Positions 1 to 7,252 of a stretch of 64,000 nt of DNA are shown here, one piece after another. The stretch spans positions 248,001-312,000 of the forward strand of contig NZ_FZNP01000002.1 of assembly GCF_900188105.1 (NCBI RefSeq). Direction: 5' to 3'. The notes beneath the pieces are model-generated. The model ran no database searches and was not told where the DNA came from. It saw only the letters and a program-made list of their open reading frames with translations. The stretch is from Actinomadura mexicana. GTDB taxonomy: Bacteria > Actinomycetota > Actinomycetes > Streptosporangiales > Streptosporangiaceae. The position numbers and the translations under genes were made by a program. Position 1 is the first letter of the stretch, and each line of letters opens with the position of its first letter.

Positions 1-995
1 ATCCCGCCGGCGTCCGGGTCGTTGACCAGGAAGTCGACGAACTTGCGGGCGTTGTCGGCCTTCTCGGTCCTGGACGAGATCGTGTAGTACATCGCCGGCT
101 GGAGGAACATGCCCGAGGCCGAGGCGCCCGGGGCCTTCGGCATGCGCAGCAGGTCCAGCTCCTGCCCGGAGCCCTTGGTCAGCGCGTCGAGCTGGTTGCT
201 CCACCAGCTGCCGAACACGCTGGTGTTGGTCGCGAGCAGCGCCTGGTCGACCTTGGTGCCGGTCTCCAGCATCTTGGCGGCGGCCGGGCCCGCCTTCGTG
301 TCGATGATCTTCTTCAGCAGGGCCCACCAGTCCTTGATGGTCTGCTCCGACAGGGCGACCTTGCCGTCGCCGTAGAACTGCTCGCCGCGCTGCGCGGCGA
401 AGATCTGCAGGAAGGCCGGGTTCTCGTTGTACTCGGTGCCCCAGACCTTCCCGCCGCTCTTCTCGGTCACCCTCTGGGAGGTCGCGACGTAGTCGTCCCA
501 GGTCCAGGTCTTGTCGTCGGGCACCTTCTGGCCGTACTTCTCCAGGGCCGCCTTGTTGACGACCATCGGGAAGGCGTTGACGCCGGTGGGAACGGCGTAC
601 TGCTTGCCGTCGACCTGACCGGCCTTCAGGACGCTCTGGTCGAGGTCGGTGGTGTTCACCTTGCCGGTCAGGTCGGTGAGGGTGCCGCGGCCCGCGTACT
701 CCGCCAGCCCGCGGATCTCGATCGACATCACGTCGGGTGCGTCCCCGGCCGCGGTCTTGGTGGCCAGCTTCTCGTAGTAGCTGTCCCAGTCGGAGAAGTC
801 GCCCTCGACGTCGATGCCGGGGTTCTCCTTCTCGAACTCGGCGATGGCCGCCTCGGTCAGCTTCTGCCGGGAGTCGCTGCCCCAGTAGGAGAAGACGATC
901 GTGTTCTTGCCGCCGGAATCGCCGTCGCCGCTGCCGCACGCGGTGGCCGGCACCGCGAGCAGGGTGAGGGCGGTGGCCGCCAGGATGCGCTTCAT
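1..995 (-). CDS. ABC sugar transporter solute-binding lipoprotein (partial, C-terminus cut by window edge)
   Basis: This is the extracytoplasmic substrate-binding subunit of a carbohydrate ABC importer, expected to be tethered to the outer face of the membrane. The protein starts at 995 behind a GGAGG site, has a signal peptide and a lipobox ending at Cys20 (sequence ATAC), then a family-1 solute-binding fold with the typical IVFSYWGSDSRQ opening and VNAFPMVVNKAALEKYG segment. About 331 residues are visible; the end lies outside the window. It is the third gene of an operon with two permeases (58 bp gap). No ATPase is in view, so a shared MsiK-type ATPase is likely, as is usual in actinomycetes (inference). 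Substrate is unknown; the neighbouring genes suggest a plant-derived sugar or sugar acid. Confidence 0.9.
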   Translation of the reverse strand, partial: MKRILAATALTLLAVPATACGSGDGDSGGKNTIVFSYWGSDSRQKLTEAAIAEFEKENPGIDVEGDFSDWDSYYEKLATKTAAGDAPDVMSIEIRGLAEYAGRGTLTDLTGKVNTTDLDQSVLKAGQVDGKQYAVPTGVNAFPMVVNKAALEKYGQKVPDDKTWTWDDYVATSQRVTEKSGGKVWGTEYNENPAFLQIFAAQRGEQFYGDGKVALSEQTIKDWWALLKKIIDTKAGPAAAKMLETGTKVDQALLATNTSVFGSWWSNQLDALTKGSGQELDLLRMPKAPGASASGMFLQPAMYYTISSRTEKADNARKFVDFLVNDPDAGG

Positions 996-1053
996 TTGTC
1001 GGGTACCTCCGGGGACGGGGGTGGGGAGGGACGGGGGCGTTCGGGAGCGGGGC

Positions 1054-1965
1054 CTATTTGAGGCCGGTGGTCGCCATTCCTCGGACGAGGTATTTCTGGC
1101 CGGCCAGGAAGAAACCGAAGATCGGGCCGAGTGAGACGATCGACATCGCGAACATCGGTCCCCAGGAGGAGTTGCCGCTGGAGTCCATGAACTGGCGCAG
1201 CGCCACCGGCGCGGTGAGCCTGTCGGAATTGGTGAGGTAGAGGTTCTGGGTGAAGAAGTCGCTCCATGTCCAGATGAAGGTGAAGATCGCCGTGGTGGCC
1301 AGCGCGGGGACGCAGAGCGGCATCACCACCTGCAGGAACGTCCGCCAGTAGCCGGCGCCGTCGATCGCCGCGGCCTCGTCCAGCTCCCGGGGCAGGGTGC
1401 GGATGAACTGCACCATCAGGAAGATGAAGAACGCGTCGGTGGCGAGGAACTTCGGCACCACGATCGGCCAGATCGTGTTGATCCAGTCGATCTTGTTGAA
1501 CATGATGTACTGCGGCACGACCGTCACGTGGTGCGGCAGCATGATCGAGCCCAGCATGAGCGCGAACCAGAACCGCTTGAACGGGAACTCCAGCCGGGCG
1601 AACGCGTAGGCCGCCATCGAGCAGGCCAGCAGGTTGCCGACGACCGCGAGGGACGTGATGACCGCGGAGTTCCAGAGGTAGTAGCCGAAGGAGTGCTTGA
1701 GCGCCCCCCAGCCGCCGGAGTAGTTCGCGCCGGTCACCTCGGACGGCACCAGGCCGGGCTCCCGGAAGATCAGCTCCTCGGGCTTGACCGAACTGGAGAT
1801 CATCCAGAGCAGCGGGTAGAGCATGAACAGGCCGAAGGCGATGAGCAGCAGGTGCCTGGTCAGCCGCGACACGGGCCGGAACAGCACCGGCGCGCGCCTG
1901 CCCGGCGTGCGCCTGCCCGTCGCCGAACGCCTGCCTGTCACCACGCGCTTACCTGTCGTCGCCAT
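1054..1965 (-). CDS. Carbohydrate ABC transporter permease, MalG/UgpE type
   Basis: This is the second membrane subunit of the importer. The 303-residue product has an Arg/Gly-rich cytoplasmic N-terminus (residues 1-35), a first membrane helix near 38-56, further helices, and the cytoplasmic EAA loop starting at E197 (EAAAIDGAG), which contacts the ATPase in this family. Length matches the MalG family. It overlaps the upstream permease by 17 bp, so the two are probably translationally coupled, and it is followed by the binding-protein gene. The short repeated GRR/TGRR units at the N-terminus are unusual and could instead mark a start slightly downstream. Confidence 0.93.
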   Translation of the reverse strand: MATTGKRVVTGRRSATGRRTPGRRAPVLFRPVSRLTRHLLLIAFGLFMLYPLLWMISSSVKPEELIFREPGLVPSEVTGANYSGGWGALKHSFGYYLWNSAVITSLAVVGNLLACSMAAYAFARLEFPFKRFWFALMLGSIMLPHHVTVVPQYIMFNKIDWINTIWPIVVPKFLATDAFFIFLMVQFIRTLPRELDEAAAIDGAGYWRTFLQVVMPLCVPALATTAIFTFIWTWSDFFTQNLYLTNSDRLTAPVALRQFMDSSGNSSWGPMFAMSIVSLGPIFGFFLAGQKYLVRGMATTGLK

Positions 1966-2968
1966 AGAAGACCCAGAATCGAGACATGAGGAAGTTGACG
2001 GCGGTCAGGGCCGCGATGATGAGCAGGAGCACCCACGCCATGGCGGCCGCGTAGCCCATCTCGTAGTTCTTGAAGCCCTTGATGTAGAGGTAGAGCGTGT
2101 AGAAGAGGGTCGAGTCGACCGGCCCGCCGTTGCCGCCGCTGACGACGAACGACTGCGTGAACGACTGGAACGACTTGATCACTTCCAGCACGGCGTTGAA
2201 GAAGATGATCGGCGTGAGCAGCGGCAGCGTGATCGAGCGGAACTGCCGCAGCCGGCCGGCGCCGTCCACCCGGGCCGCCTCGTACAGGCTCCGCGGGATC
2301 TGCCGCAGCCCGGCCAGGAAGATCACCATCGGGGCGCCGAACGTCCAGACATGCAGGACGATCAGCGTCCAGAGCGCGGTGTCGGGGCTGGTGACCCAGC
2401 CCTGGCCCTGGTAGCCGAACCAGCCGAGGAACGTGTTGACGATCCCGTCCGTCCCGAAGATCTTCCGCCACAGGATCGAGATCGCCACGCTGCCGCCGAG
2501 CAGCGAGGGCAGGTAGAACACCGACCGGTAGAACGACAGCCCGCGCAGGCCCCGGTCCAGCGCCATCGCCAGTCCGAGGGCGAAGGCGAGCTGCAGCGGG
2601 ACCGACACCACGACGTAGGTGGTGGTGACCCTGAGCGAGTTGGTGAACCGGTCGTCGGCCGTGAACATCGTGTCGTAGTTCTTCAGGCCGACCCAGTGCG
2701 CCTCGCTGAGCAGGCTGTAGTCGGTGAACGACAGGTACAGCGAGGCGATCATCGGGCCGAGCGTGATGGCGAACAGGCCGACGAACCAGGGGGCCAGGAA
2801 CAGGTGGGCGGTCCACGCCTGCGAGCGGGCGCGGGAACTCGCGCGGCGCCGGCGGCCCTGGCCGCTCCACCGTCCCCTCCGCCGCGGCGCGCCCGCCCCG
2901 GCGGGGGACGCGACCGGAGGCTGCGGCGTCTCCGCCGTTCCGGACGCCGCGGATCTCAGCGTCATCAC
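1949..2968 (-). CDS. Carbohydrate ABC transporter permease, MalF/UgpA type
   Basis: This is the first membrane subunit of the importer, 339 residues. A charged N-terminal tail of about 50 residues precedes six predicted membrane helices; the first is AHLFLAPWFVGLFAITLGP. The EAA loop reads SLYEAARVDGAG. It is the first gene of the importer operon. Its start at 2968 lies about 40 bp downstream of a TTGACG/TTAAGA promoter whose start region is covered by a palindromic operator, so repression by a LacI-family protein is likely. The end overlaps the MalG-type gene. Confidence 0.93.
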   Translation of the reverse strand: MMTLRSAASGTAETPQPPVASPAGAGAPRRRGRWSGQGRRRRASSRARSQAWTAHLFLAPWFVGLFAITLGPMIASLYLSFTDYSLLSEAHWVGLKNYDTMFTADDRFTNSLRVTTTYVVVSVPLQLAFALGLAMALDRGLRGLSFYRSVFYLPSLLGGSVAISILWRKIFGTDGIVNTFLGWFGYQGQGWVTSPDTALWTLIVLHVWTFGAPMVIFLAGLRQIPRSLYEAARVDGAGRLRQFRSITLPLLTPIIFFNAVLEVIKSFQSFTQSFVVSGGNGGPVDSTLFYTLYLYIKGFKNYEMGYAAAMAWVLLLIIAALTAVNFLMSRFWVFYGDDR

Positions 2969-2995
2969 TGGCCCTTCGGTGAGTCAGGTGAATTG

Positions 2996-3009
2996 AGATA
3001 GCGCTTTCT
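2996..3009 (-). promoter_or_regulatory. LacI-type operator AGAAAGCGCTATCT at the importer promoter
   Basis: On the minus strand this 14-mer is palindromic except for one position. It covers the presumed start site of the importer promoter. The same core, with the flanking CGTT, recurs as a perfect palindrome at 14266-14279. The CG-centred palindrome is typical of LacI-family operators, but which repressor binds is not shown by the sequence. Confidence 0.6.
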
Positions 3010-3035
3010 TAACGCTCCGGCGCCGAGGACGTCAA
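3007..3035 (-). promoter_or_regulatory. Predicted promoter of the sugar importer operon
   Basis: On the minus strand TTGACG (3035-3030) and TTAAGA (3012-3007) are separated by 17 bp, a vegetative sigma-70 arrangement. Transcription would begin inside the 2996-3009 operator and run into the MalF-type gene. Confidence 0.5.
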
Positions 3036-3151
3036 CCCTTTGCAGTGACCCGGCTCACGTTCAGGTTCAATGCGGCCTTGAATACCAGCAGCTCAGAAGC
3101 GTATTGAGCACGCAGCGCAAGCGCCAGATTGTTTCGGGTTGCGAGCTTTTA

Positions 3152-3167
3152 CTACAACCGATTGCAG
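3152..3167. promoter_or_regulatory. LacI-family operator, copy 1 (CTACAACCGATTGCAG)
   Basis: This site fits the consensus CTGCAAnCGnTTGCAG shared with 5140-5155 and 5235-5250. It lies immediately after the aldose epimerase stop codon and about 115 bp upstream of the importer -35 element. Being near the repressor gene, it is probably bound by the local LacI protein; distance suggests looping or a roadblock rather than direct promoter occlusion (inference). Confidence 0.6.
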
Positions 3168-3168
3168 T

Positions 3169-4167
3169 TCAGGCATGTCCGAAGCGATAGGTGGTGACCG
3201 AAACGTGCTCCTGGCCGGGCCGCAGCACCGCCGACGGGAACGCCGGACGATTCGGCGCGTCGGGGAAGCGCTGGGTCTCCAGGCACAGTCCGGCGAACGG
3301 GCCGTAGGGCGTGGCGACGCCGTCCAGCATGTGACCGGTGTAGAACTGGACGCCCGGCTCGGTGGTGGTGACCTCCATCGTCCGCCCGCCGGCCGGATCG
3401 GCGACCGCCACCCGGCCCCGGAGCACGAAGCAGTGGTCGTAGCGGCCGCCGAGCCGCGCGCCCACCCGGGTGGGGACGGTGAAGTCGAACGGCGTCCCGG
3501 CGACCGGGGCCGGCTCGCCCGTGGGGATCTTCCCCGCGTCCACCGGCAGGTAGCGGTCGGCCTCCATCGCCACCACGTGGCCGCGCACGTCGCCCGAGCC
3601 GGACAGGTCGAAGTAGGAGTGGTTCGTCAGGTTGACCACCGTGGGGGCGTCGGTCGTGGCCCGGTACTCCAGCCGCAGCGCGTCGCCGTCGAGCACGTAC
3701 CGGACGCGGGCGCGCAGCTCGCCGGGATAGCCCTCCTCACCGTCCGGGCTCACCAGGCTCAACTCCACCTCCGCCGGACCCGCCGACTCCACGCTCCACA
3801 CCCGCTTGTCGAAGCCGCGGACGCCGCCGTGAAGGCTGTGCCCACCGTCATTGACGGCGAGCCGGTACTCCCTGCCGTCGAGTGTGAACCCGCCCCCGGC
3901 GATGCGGTTGGCGTACCGGCCGACGACCGCGCCGAAGTACCGGCTGCGGTGCAGGTAGTCGTCCAGCGTGGCGAGGCCCAGGACGACGTTGGCGCCGTCC
4001 GCGACCTCGAGCCGCTGGAGGATCGCGCCGTAGGTCAGCACGCAGGCGCGCAACCGCCCGTTGTCGAGCACGTGCCTTTCGACCCGCTCGCCTTCGGGTG
4101 TGACACCGAAGCCGCGCGTGGCTCCGGATTCGGGCGTGGCTCCGGCGGCGCCGTCGTGAAGCCTCAT
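3169..4167 (-). CDS. galM: Aldose 1-epimerase (mutarotase)
   Basis: This enzyme interconverts alpha and beta anomers of aldohexoses such as galactose or glucose. The 332-residue product has the family signatures: the NHSYFDL segment containing the catalytic acid His, the GHMLDG segment, and the LCLETQRFPDAPN segment with the catalytic base Glu. The ATG at 4167 overlaps the stop of the LacI gene as ATGA, so the two are translationally coupled. Longer readings upstream lie inside the LacI gene in another frame and are shadows. Its place beside an importer and sugar-acid enzymes suggests preparation of the imported sugar for a stereospecific dehydrogenase. Confidence 0.92.
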   Translation of the reverse strand: MRLHDGAAGATPESGATRGFGVTPEGERVERHVLDNGRLRACVLTYGAILQRLEVADGANVVLGLATLDDYLHRSRYFGAVVGRYANRIAGGGFTLDGREYRLAVNDGGHSLHGGVRGFDKRVWSVESAGPAEVELSLVSPDGEEGYPGELRARVRYVLDGDALRLEYRATTDAPTVVNLTNHSYFDLSGSGDVRGHVVAMEADRYLPVDAGKIPTGEPAPVAGTPFDFTVPTRVGARLGGRYDHCFVLRGRVAVADPAGGRTMEVTTTEPGVQFYTGHMLDGVATPYGPFAGLCLETQRFPDAPNRPAFPSAVLRPGQEHVSVTTYRFGHA

Positions 4168-5126
4168 GGGGATCCTTTCGGGGGAGCGGTGGACTCGCGG
4201 ACGACCAGGTGCGTCTCCAGGACGGTGGCGGCGCTCATCGACTTGATGAGCAGGTCGACGGCCATGCGCCCGGCGTCGGCCGTGGGCATCGCGACCGTCG
4301 TGAGCTTCGGCCGGTGCAGCCTCCCGGTGACGCTGTCGTCGACGCCGATCACGCTGACGTCGCCGGGGACGCTGACGCCCCGCTCCTCCAGCGCCTCGAT
4401 GAGACCGATCGCGACGAGGTCGTTGTAGGCCAGCACACCGGTGACCCCCGCCTCGGCCACCCGTTCGGCGACGGCGATACCGCCCTGCTCGGTGGGGGCG
4501 TTCGGGCCGATGACGAGCGTGTCGAGGCCGGGCACGTCGGCCACGGCCCGGCGGATCTCGCCGCTCGTCCAGGAGCCGGCCGGCCCGGCGACGAGGGCGA
4601 CGCGCCGGTGGCCGAGCGCGGCGAGGTGCCGCATCGCTGCGCGGGCGCCCTGGGCGACGTCCATCACGACGGTCGGCACCCCGCGCATCCGACGGTTGAC
4701 CAGGACGAACGGGATCGTCTCGGCCAGCTTCTCCAGCGCCTTGTTGGACGAGCGCGGGCTGCACAGCACGATGCCGTCCACCTGCTTGGAGAAGGCCTGG
4801 ACGAGGTCCTGCTCCTCCGCGGGGTCCTCGTCGGTGTCGGCGACGAACAGGTGGTAGTCCTGCCCGCGGGCGGCGGCCTGGGCGGCCTTGATCAGCGGGG
4901 GGAAGAACGGGTTGGCGAGATCGGCCACGATCAGGCCGAGGTTGCCGGTCCGGCCCGTGGTGAGCGAGCGGGCCGCCCGGTTCGGCCGGTAGCCGAGCCG
5001 CTCGGCCACCGCGAGGACCCGGGTCCGCGTCTCGGCGTTGACCATGTGGGGCGCGGAGAAGGTCCGCGACACCGTCGACACATGCACGCCGGACGCGTGC
5101 GCCACATCCCGGATCGTCACTGCCAT
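4164..5126 (-). CDS. LacI-family transcriptional repressor
   Basis: This is a DNA-binding repressor with a sugar-sensing periplasmic-binding-like domain. The N-terminal helix-turn-helix and hinge read TIRDVAHASGVHVSTVSRTF and GYRPNRAARSL; the remaining 260 residues form the effector-binding core. I chose the ATG at 5126 because AGGATGAG lies at a good distance; an in-frame ATG at 5135 would add three residues. An operator copy sits just upstream (5140-5155), implying autorepression, and another precedes the divergent operon. The stop overlaps the galM start (ATGA). The effector is probably an intermediate of the pathway encoded around it. Confidence 0.93.
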   Translation of the reverse strand: MAVTIRDVAHASGVHVSTVSRTFSAPHMVNAETRTRVLAVAERLGYRPNRAARSLTTGRTGNLGLIVADLANPFFPPLIKAAQAAARGQDYHLFVADTDEDPAEEQDLVQAFSKQVDGIVLCSPRSSNKALEKLAETIPFVLVNRRMRGVPTVVMDVAQGARAAMRHLAALGHRRVALVAGPAGSWTSGEIRRAVADVPGLDTLVIGPNAPTEQGGIAVAERVAEAGVTGVLAYNDLVAIGLIEALEERGVSVPGDVSVIGVDDSVTGRLHRPKLTTVAMPTADAGRMAVDLLIKSMSAATVLETHLVVRESTAPPKGSP

Positions 5127-5139
5127 GACGCTCATCCTA

Positions 5140-5155
5140 ACGCAACCGTTTGCAC
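5140..5155. promoter_or_regulatory. LacI-family operator, copy 2
   Basis: The core GCAACCGTTTGC fits GCAAnCGnTTGC exactly; the outer bases deviate. It lies directly upstream of the repressor start codon, the usual place for autorepression. Its centre is 95 bp from the centre of copy 3, close to nine helical turns, so a repressor tetramer could bridge the two. Confidence 0.65.
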
Positions 5156-5202
5156 GAGCTGGCCGTCACGTCAGTGTGTTTCACCTGGTCATCAGCCGAT
5201 GC

Positions 5203-5250
5203 TTGACGAACGGCCGGGGATCGAGCGATCGTTACTGCAACTGTTTGCAG
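5203..5250 (+). promoter_or_regulatory. Predicted promoter with LacI-family operator copy 3 (5235-5250)
   Basis: TTGACG at 5203-5208 and GATCGT at 5227-5232 (18 bp spacing) would place the start site inside CTGCAACTGTTTGCAG (5235-5250), the best of the three operator copies. It controls the epimerase/enolase/oxidoreductase operon. Confidence 0.55.
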
Positions 5251-5271
5251 GAGATCGAGGGAGTCGACGCG

Positions 5272-6168
5272 GTGAGCAGAGTGCTCGTCACCGGAAGCGC
5301 GGGCCGGCTGGGCCGAAGCGTCGTGACCGTGCTGGCGGCCGCCGGGCACGAGGTGGTCGGCGTCGACACCGCCCCCGGAACCCCCCGGGACGCCGCCGCC
5401 ACCCTACCGGCCGACCTCACCGACCTCGGCGAGGCCCATTCCGCCCTCACCCGGTTCCGGCCGGACGCGGTCGTCCACCTCGCCGCGATCGCCGTCCCCT
5501 TCGGCCGGACGGACGCCACGACGTTCCGCGTCAACACGCAGCTCGCCTTCAACGTCTGCGCGGCGTCGGTCGCCCTGGGCGTGGAGCGGCTGGTCGTCGC
5601 CAGCAGCCCGACCGTCATGGGCTACGGCGCTCCCGGCGGCTGGACGCCCGAGTACCTGCCGCTGGACGAGAGGCACCCGACCCGGCCCTGGAACGTCTAC
5701 AGCCTGTCGAAGCTGGTCGCCGAGCAGGCCGTGCAGACGTTCGCCCGGTCGGCGGAGGGCACGCGGATGGCCGCGTTCCGTCCCTGCTTCGTGGTCGCGC
5801 CCGAGGAGTGGGAGGGCGCCCCCACCCAGTCGGGCCACACCATCCGCGAGCGGCTGGACCGGCCCGACATCGGCGGCGCCTCGCTGTTCAACTACCTCGA
5901 TGCCCGGGACGCCGGCGCGTTCGTCGACGCCCTCCTCGCCGGGCTACCCCGGCTGGAGCGCAACGGCGAGGTGTTCTTCGCGGGCGCCGCCGACGCGCTG
6001 GCCCGCGAACCGCTGGCCGAACTGCTCCCCCGCTTCGTCCCGCAGGCCGAGGGGCCCGCCGAGGCGCTCACCGGCACCTCCCCCGCCTTCTCCTCCGCCA
6101 AGGCCGAGCGGCTGCTCGGCTGGACCGCCGAACGCAGCTGGCGCACCGAACTCGCTGAGCTCCCCTAG
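5272..6168 (+). CDS. NAD(P)-dependent epimerase/dehydratase family protein (extended SDR)
   Basis: This 298-residue extended short-chain dehydrogenase has the Rossmann motif GSAGRLG (8-14) and the catalytic YxxxK at Y143/K147 (YSLSK). I chose the GTG at 5272, which follows a GAGGGAG site and the operator; earlier in-frame codons lie in the repressor promoter. Sugar epimerases and uronate dehydrogenases share this fold. With an enolase-superfamily enzyme next in the operon, a uronate-dehydrogenase-like oxidation feeding a lactone cycloisomerase or acid-sugar dehydratase is possible, but this is inference. It is the first gene of the repressed operon. Confidence 0.85.
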   Translation: MSRVLVTGSAGRLGRSVVTVLAAAGHEVVGVDTAPGTPRDAAATLPADLTDLGEAHSALTRFRPDAVVHLAAIAVPFGRTDATTFRVNTQLAFNVCAASVALGVERLVVASSPTVMGYGAPGGWTPEYLPLDERHPTRPWNVYSLSKLVAEQAVQTFARSAEGTRMAAFRPCFVVAPEEWEGAPTQSGHTIRERLDRPDIGGASLFNYLDARDAGAFVDALLAGLPRLERNGEVFFAGAADALAREPLAELLPRFVPQAEGPAEALTGTSPAFSSAKAERLLGWTAERSWRTELAELP

Positions 6169-6208
6169 CTCCCCTGGAGGGACGGTCGCCCGTGGAACGG
6201 ATACCGGC

Positions 6209-7252
6209 ATGATCAAGGATCTGTCCGTCGCGGCGCGGTCGGTGCCGCTGGCCCGGCCGTGGGGCGCGGACGTGCCCCGCAACCACGTCCTTGTCGTCAC
6301 GCTCACGCTGGACGACGGACGCCGGGGCACCGGCATCACCTGGACGCCGCGGGTCGGAGCGCACGCGGTCGAAGCGCTGCTGGAGCACGACGTCCTGGAC
6401 GCGGTGATCGGGCTTCCGGCGCACCCCGGCGTCGTCTGGGACCGGCTGTCGGCCCACCTCGGTGAGGCGGGCCGGAGCGGGATCGTCCCGCTAGCGATGG
6501 CCGGAGTGGACCTCGCCCTGTGGGATCTGGAGTGCGGTGAACGCCCACTGGCCGAGGTCCTCGGAGCACGGCGGGAGAGCGTCCCCGTCTACGGCAGCGG
6601 CGTCAACCTGCACTACACGCTGGACGAGCTGACCGCCCAGGCCGGGCGGTGGACCGCCGCCGGGTACCCCGCCGTCAAGATCAAGGTGGGCCGGCCCTCG
6701 CTCGCCGAGGACGTCGCGCGGGTCGCCGCCGTCCGCGAGGTCGTCGGCCCGGACACCGCGCTGATGATCGACGCCAACCAGCGGTGGGACCTGCACCGGG
6801 CCCGGACCGCGCTGCGGGCGCTGGAGCGGTTCGACCTGTTCTGGATCGAGGAGCCGCTGCCCGCCGACGACGTCGCCGCCCACGCGGAGCTGCGCCGGTG
6901 CGTCGGCACGCCGATCGCGGTCGGGGAGAACGTCGCCACGGCGCACGGCTTCCGCGACCTGCTGACCGCCGGCGCCTGCGACGTCGTCCAGCCGAACGCG
7001 GTGCGGGTCGGCGGGATCACCCCGTTCCTGCGCATCGCCGGCCTCGCCCGCGTCTTCGACGTGCCCGTCTACCCGCACCTGCTCACCGAACTGTCCGGGC
7101 AGCTCGCCCTGGCGCTGCACCATCCCGCGATGGTGGAGCTGGTCGAGGACGCCTCGCTGACCGACCTCGGCCTGCTCGCCGCCCCGTCCCCCGTGGAGAT
7201 CACCGGGGCGGAACTCCGCGCCACCGGTGCCCCGACGAGGTGGGCCCGGTGA
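6209..7252 (+). CDS. Enolase-superfamily enzyme (mandelate racemase/muconate lactonizing type)
   Basis: The 347-residue product abstracts a proton alpha to a carboxylate using a Mg2+-stabilised enolate. Visible residues are the KxK pair K157/K159 (VKIKVG), metal ligands D188 (MIDAN), E214 (WIEEP) and E240 (VGEN), and His290 (YPHLLTE) on the opposite face. This set suits acid-sugar dehydratases, racemases and lactone cycloisomerases. The ATG at 6209 is the only sensible start; the GGAGGG upstream is rather distant. Its stop overlaps the next start as GTGA. The likely substrate is a sugar acid or lactone, judged only from context. Confidence 0.88.
   Translation: MIKDLSVAARSVPLARPWGADVPRNHVLVVTLTLDDGRRGTGITWTPRVGAHAVEALLEHDVLDAVIGLPAHPGVVWDRLSAHLGEAGRSGIVPLAMAGVDLALWDLECGERPLAEVLGARRESVPVYGSGVNLHYTLDELTAQAGRWTAAGYPAVKIKVGRPSLAEDVARVAAVREVVGPDTALMIDANQRWDLHRARTALRALERFDLFWIEEPLPADDVAAHAELRRCVGTPIAVGENVATAHGFRDLLTAGACDVVQPNAVRVGGITPFLRIAGLARVFDVPVYPHLLTELSGQLALALHHPAMVELVEDASLTDLGLLAAPSPVEITGAELRATGAPTRWAR

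Noticed and set aside
1823..3001. Long open frame on the plus strand opposite the permease genes
   Set aside because: It is an antisense shadow of the high-GC permease genes: composition is Arg/Glu/Pro-rich, no motif is seen, and codon third-position bias favours the minus strand.
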